A DNA stretch of 64,000 nt from Hyphomicrobium sp. Lineage in GTDB: Bacteria; Pseudomonadota; Alphaproteobacteria; Rhizobiales; Hyphomicrobiaceae. The notes beneath the pieces are model-generated. The model was given only the letters and a program-made list of their open reading frames with translations. It was not told where the DNA came from and searched no databases. The position numbers and the translations under genes were made by a program. The stretch is taken from the NCBI GenBank assembly GCA_003987725.1, contig RXJH01000005.1, positions 114,414-178,413 on the forward strand, read 5' to 3'. Shown in pieces: positions 64,000 to 64,000 of the stretch (position 1 is its first letter; every line of letters begins with the position of its first letter).

Positions 64000-64000
64000 C

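Overview
The window is a stretch of chromosome from a high-GC alphaproteobacterium of the order Hyphomicrobiales (Rhizobiales), most likely a Hyphomicrobium-like methylotroph. This rests on protein character: an alphaproteobacterial smpB-dapA-slt block, a FixNOQP/FixGHIS-style cbb3 oxidase locus with an FNR/FixK box, a periplasmic PQQ dehydrogenase with a cL-like cytochrome, and a cytochrome P460. The species assignment is inference. Almost all coding sequence is assigned to recognisable families. No phage, insertion sequence or CRISPR array is visible.

Layout. 1-12.5 kb: housekeeping and envelope genes (smpB, dapA, a soluble lytic transglycosylase, two alpha/beta hydrolases, an OmpA/BON protein in an operon with a 32-residue membrane peptide and a duplicated H3TH protein, a degenerate CysG-like protein, a DedA protein). 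12.7-16.3 kb: a PaaK/F390-synthetase-like adenylate-forming enzyme, a small unknown protein, a quinone-oxidoreductase-like MDR enzyme and a VOC protein. 16.6-23.1 kb: a sulfur/cysteine island with cysteine synthase, a CysB-like LysR regulator, serine acetyltransferase, a Family 2A encapsulin shell and its cysteine-desulfurase cargo, which carries a disordered N-terminal extension of about 335 residues.

23.1-34.5 kb: a complete cbb3 oxidase locus, all on the minus strand (ccoN-O-Q-P-G-H-I-S plus a SafE-like membrane protein), divergent from a hemerythrin-domain protein and hemN. A FixK/FNR box lies between them and an Fnr-type regulator gene is at the far end. 34.9-41.2 kb: a molybdenum hydroxylase module (MocA-like cytidylyltransferase, XdhC, IorB-like and IorA-like subunits), an SDR enzyme and a GlxA-type regulator. 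41.4-46.6 kb: one giant autotransporter with an N-terminal ParB/Srx-like domain. 47-52.5 kb: a second terminal oxidase of ba3 type with a tiny subunit, a dihaem cytochrome c, a small secreted protein, a LysR gene remnant and a cytochrome P460 with a CX3CH haem site. 52.7-54.7 kb: poorly characterised coiled-coil, GAF and Rap1a/Tai-like proteins.

54.7-63.7 kb: a full ebo cluster in two divergent operons. One carries eboD-E-C-A-B (sugar-phosphate cyclase, TIM-barrel protein, UbiA prenyltransferase, EboA, TatD hydrolase). The other carries a PQQ sugar dehydrogenase, a cL-like cytochrome c and the EboF phosphodiesterase. The window closes with a tRNA-Ser(GCU).

The two most notable systems are the encapsulin/cysteine-desulfurase sulfur compartment, with a promoter that contains a near-perfect operator dyad, and the ebo cluster physically joined to a periplasmic PQQ-dehydrogenase/cytochrome c pair, which suggests that the membrane-exported ebo metabolite could be oxidised in the periplasm.
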